DNA of 7,274 bases from Atopobium sp. UBA2090 (GTDB taxonomy: Bacteria; Actinomycetota; Coriobacteriia; Coriobacteriales; Atopobiaceae): NCBI GenBank assembly GCA_002331575.1, contig DCZG01000164.1, forward strand, positions 34,881 to 42,154. Direction: 5' to 3'. The notes beneath the pieces are model-generated. The model made no database searches and had not been told where the DNA came from. It worked only from the letters and a program-made list of their open reading frames with translations. The translations under genes and the position numbers were made by a program. This document shows, in pieces, positions 5,661 through 7,274 of this stretch. Position 1 is the first letter of the stretch, and each line of letters begins with the position of its first letter.

Positions 5661-7274
5661 ATGACCACGCTCGACTATAAGACCATGACCACTGCAGAGA
5701 TTCGCGAGGACTTCCTCCGCTTCTTCGAGTCGAAGGGCTGCCGTCTCTATCCCTCCTCGTCGCTCGTTCCCGACGACCCGTCGCTCCTTCTCGCCAACGC
5801 CGGCATGAACCAGTTCAAGGAGTACTACCAGGGCACGAAGACCATGAGGGAGATCGGCGCGACCTCCTGCCAGAAGTGCCTGCGCACCAACGACATCGAC
5901 AACATCGGTGACGCCCGCCACCTCTCGTTCTTCGAGATGCTCGGCAACTTCTCCTTCGGCGGCTACAGCAAGGCCGACGCCATCACCTGGGCCTACGAGT
6001 TCATCACCTCCCCGGACCACCTCGGCCTCCCCTCGGACCGTCTCTACATGACGGTCTTCGAGGACGATGACGAGGCCATCGACCTCTGGCACGCCCAGGG
6101 CGTGGCCTTCGACCACATCTCGCGCCTCGGCGCCGAGGACAACTTCTGGGCGGCCGGCCCCACCGGCCCCTGCGGCCCCTGCTCCGAGGTCTACTTCGAC
6201 CAGGGCCCCGCGTTCGAGGGCGAGAAGCCCGGCGACGACGGTGACCGCTACCTCGAGTTCTGGAACCTCGTCTTCACGCAGTACGACCGCCAGGAGGACG
6301 GCTCGATGCCCGACCTCCCGCATCGCAACATCGACACCGGCATGGGCCTCGAGCGCATCGCCGCGATCATGCAGCACGAGGGGTCCAACTACGAGGGCGA
6401 CGTCCTGCGCACCCTCATCGGGGTGGGGGAGCGCCTCGCCGGCGTGACCTACCACGAGAACCGCACGACCGACAAGAGCCTGCGCATCGTCGCCGACCAC
6501 TCCCGCGCCGTGGCCTTCATGATCGGCGACGGCATCCTCCCCTCGAACGAGGGACGCGGCTACGTCCTGCGCCGCCTGCTCCGCCGCGCGATCTACCATG
6601 GCCGTCTCATGGGGATTCGCGGCGCCTTCCTCACCACCTACTCCCACGAGGTCGCACGCATCCTCGGTGACGTGTATCCCGAGCTCGTGGAGCAGCAGCC
6701 CCTCATCGACGGCATCATCTCGGCCGAGGAGGAGCGCTTCGGCGCCACGCTCGACGCGGGCGAGGCGAACCTCTCCGCGGAGCTCGAGCGGCTCGGGGAG
6801 GGGGAGGCGCTCTCCGGCGAGGTGGCCTTCAAGCTCCACGACACCTATGGCTTCCCCATCGACCTCACCCGCGAGATCGCGGGCGGTGCCGGCCACGACG
6901 TCGACATGGACGCCTTCGACCGCGAGATGGAGGCCCAGAAGAACCGCGGCCGCGCCCAGGCCAACCGCGACGCATGGGGTACCCACAACAACGTCTGGGT
7001 GGCGCTCTCCGACGAGCTGTCCGCCACCGACTTCGAGGGCTACGACTCCGACGACCTCGTCGGCTGCAAGGTCGTCGCCATCGTGAGGGACGGCGAGCCG
7101 GTCGGTCGTGCGGAGAAGGGCGAGGAGGTCTCGGTCGTGCTCGACCGCACGTCCTTCTACGGCGAGATGGGAGGTCAGGTGGGCGACACGGGCCGTCTCG
7201 TCGGTTCCGCCACGGACGTCCGCGTGAACGGCGCCAAGCACCACGAGGGCGGGCTCGTCTCCCATGACGGCACC
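5661..7274 (+). CDS. alaS: Alanine--tRNA ligase, 3'-truncated
   Basis: The first 538 residues of the class II synthetase that charges tRNA-Ala in the cytoplasm are present, and the frame runs uninterrupted to the window edge. The catalytic core shows the early segment LLANAGMNQFKEYYQG (43-58), CQKCLRTNDIDNIG (70-83), motif 2 HLSFFEMLGNFSFGGY (87-102), GPTGPCGPCSEVYFD (166-180) and motif 3 DTGMGLERIA (225-234). The tRNA-recognition region begins with ADHSRAVAFMIGDGILPSNE (278-297), then GRGYVLRRLLRRA (298-310) and HDTYGFPIDL (393-402). The editing domain starts with DRTSFYGEMGGQVGDTG (495-511). The zinc-binding His/Cys residues of the editing site and the C-Ala domain, roughly the last 340 residues, lie beyond the window. 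Nothing unusual is seen in the conserved blocks. The 53-bp gap after the transporter gene is too short for a T-box leader. Confidence 0.98.
   Translation, partial: MTTLDYKTMTTAEIREDFLRFFESKGCRLYPSSSLVPDDPSLLLANAGMNQFKEYYQGTKTMREIGATSCQKCLRTNDIDNIGDARHLSFFEMLGNFSFGGYSKADAITWAYEFITSPDHLGLPSDRLYMTVFEDDDEAIDLWHAQGVAFDHISRLGAEDNFWAAGPTGPCGPCSEVYFDQGPAFEGEKPGDDGDRYLEFWNLVFTQYDRQEDGSMPDLPHRNIDTGMGLERIAAIMQHEGSNYEGDVLRTLIGVGERLAGVTYHENRTTDKSLRIVADHSRAVAFMIGDGILPSNEGRGYVLRRLLRRAIYHGRLMGIRGAFLTTYSHEVARILGDVYPELVEQQPLIDGIISAEEERFGATLDAGEANLSAELERLGEGEALSGEVAFKLHDTYGFPIDLTREIAGGAGHDVDMDAFDREMEAQKNRGRAQANRDAWGTHNNVWVALSDELSATDFEGYDSDDLVGCKVVAIVRDGEPVGRAEKGEEVSVVLDRTSFYGEMGGQVGDTGRLVGSATDVRVNGAKHHEGGLVSHDGT

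Noticed and set aside
5604..7265. 553-codon open frame on the minus strand across alaS
   Set aside because: It is antisense to intact alaS and Val/Gly/Ala/Glu-biased with no recognisable domain, so it is a composition shadow.
1..7274. Mobile element, prophage, toxin-antitoxin or CRISPR content
   Set aside because: No transposase, integrase, repeat array, terminal inverted repeats or tRNA attachment site is seen. Composition is uniform and the genes are chromosomal housekeeping or regulatory.

Overview
This is a GC-rich, densely coded segment of an actinobacterial chromosome. Every gene is on the + strand. GC-rich third codon positions, short gene gaps and protein content suggest Actinomycetota, most plausibly class Coriobacteriia (Olsenella/Atopobium/Collinsella-like). 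That taxon call is an inference from style and content, not from a search.

Layout. (1) 2-883: 3' part of an HD-domain dNTP triphosphohydrolase (dGTPase-like), cut by the left window edge. (2) 915-2270: rarA, the clamp-loader-like AAA+ ATPase of stalled replication forks, apparently read from a leaderless transcript. (3) 2357-4144: a compact three-gene block of a membrane-anchored DUF948 protein, a small RsbW/SpoIIAB-like anti-sigma factor and a SigB/SigF/SigG-family sigma factor. The last two genes abut with no base between stop and start. (4) 4162-5607: an AI-2E (PerM/YrrI) family membrane protein with a long polar C-terminal tail. (5) 5661-7274: the first 538 codons of alaS, cut by the right edge. 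No rRNA, tRNA, CRISPR array, insertion sequence or phage gene was seen. No non-coding gap exceeds 90 bp.

How the genes may work together. The two flanks are housekeeping functions: nucleotide pool and fork maintenance on the left, an alanine tRNA ligase on the right. The middle block looks like a general-stress sigma module. It departs from the textbook rsbV-rsbW-sigB order: no anti-anti-sigma (STAS) gene is visible, and a DUF948 gene lies where rsbV would be expected. The RsbW-like protein has lost most of the ATP-binding residues of its fold (N-box Asn, G1 Asp, G2 glycines), so it is unlikely to act as a normal partner-switching kinase. That is the most interesting point in the window. The rest is ordinary chromosome, and I found no convincing evidence of a wholly new system.
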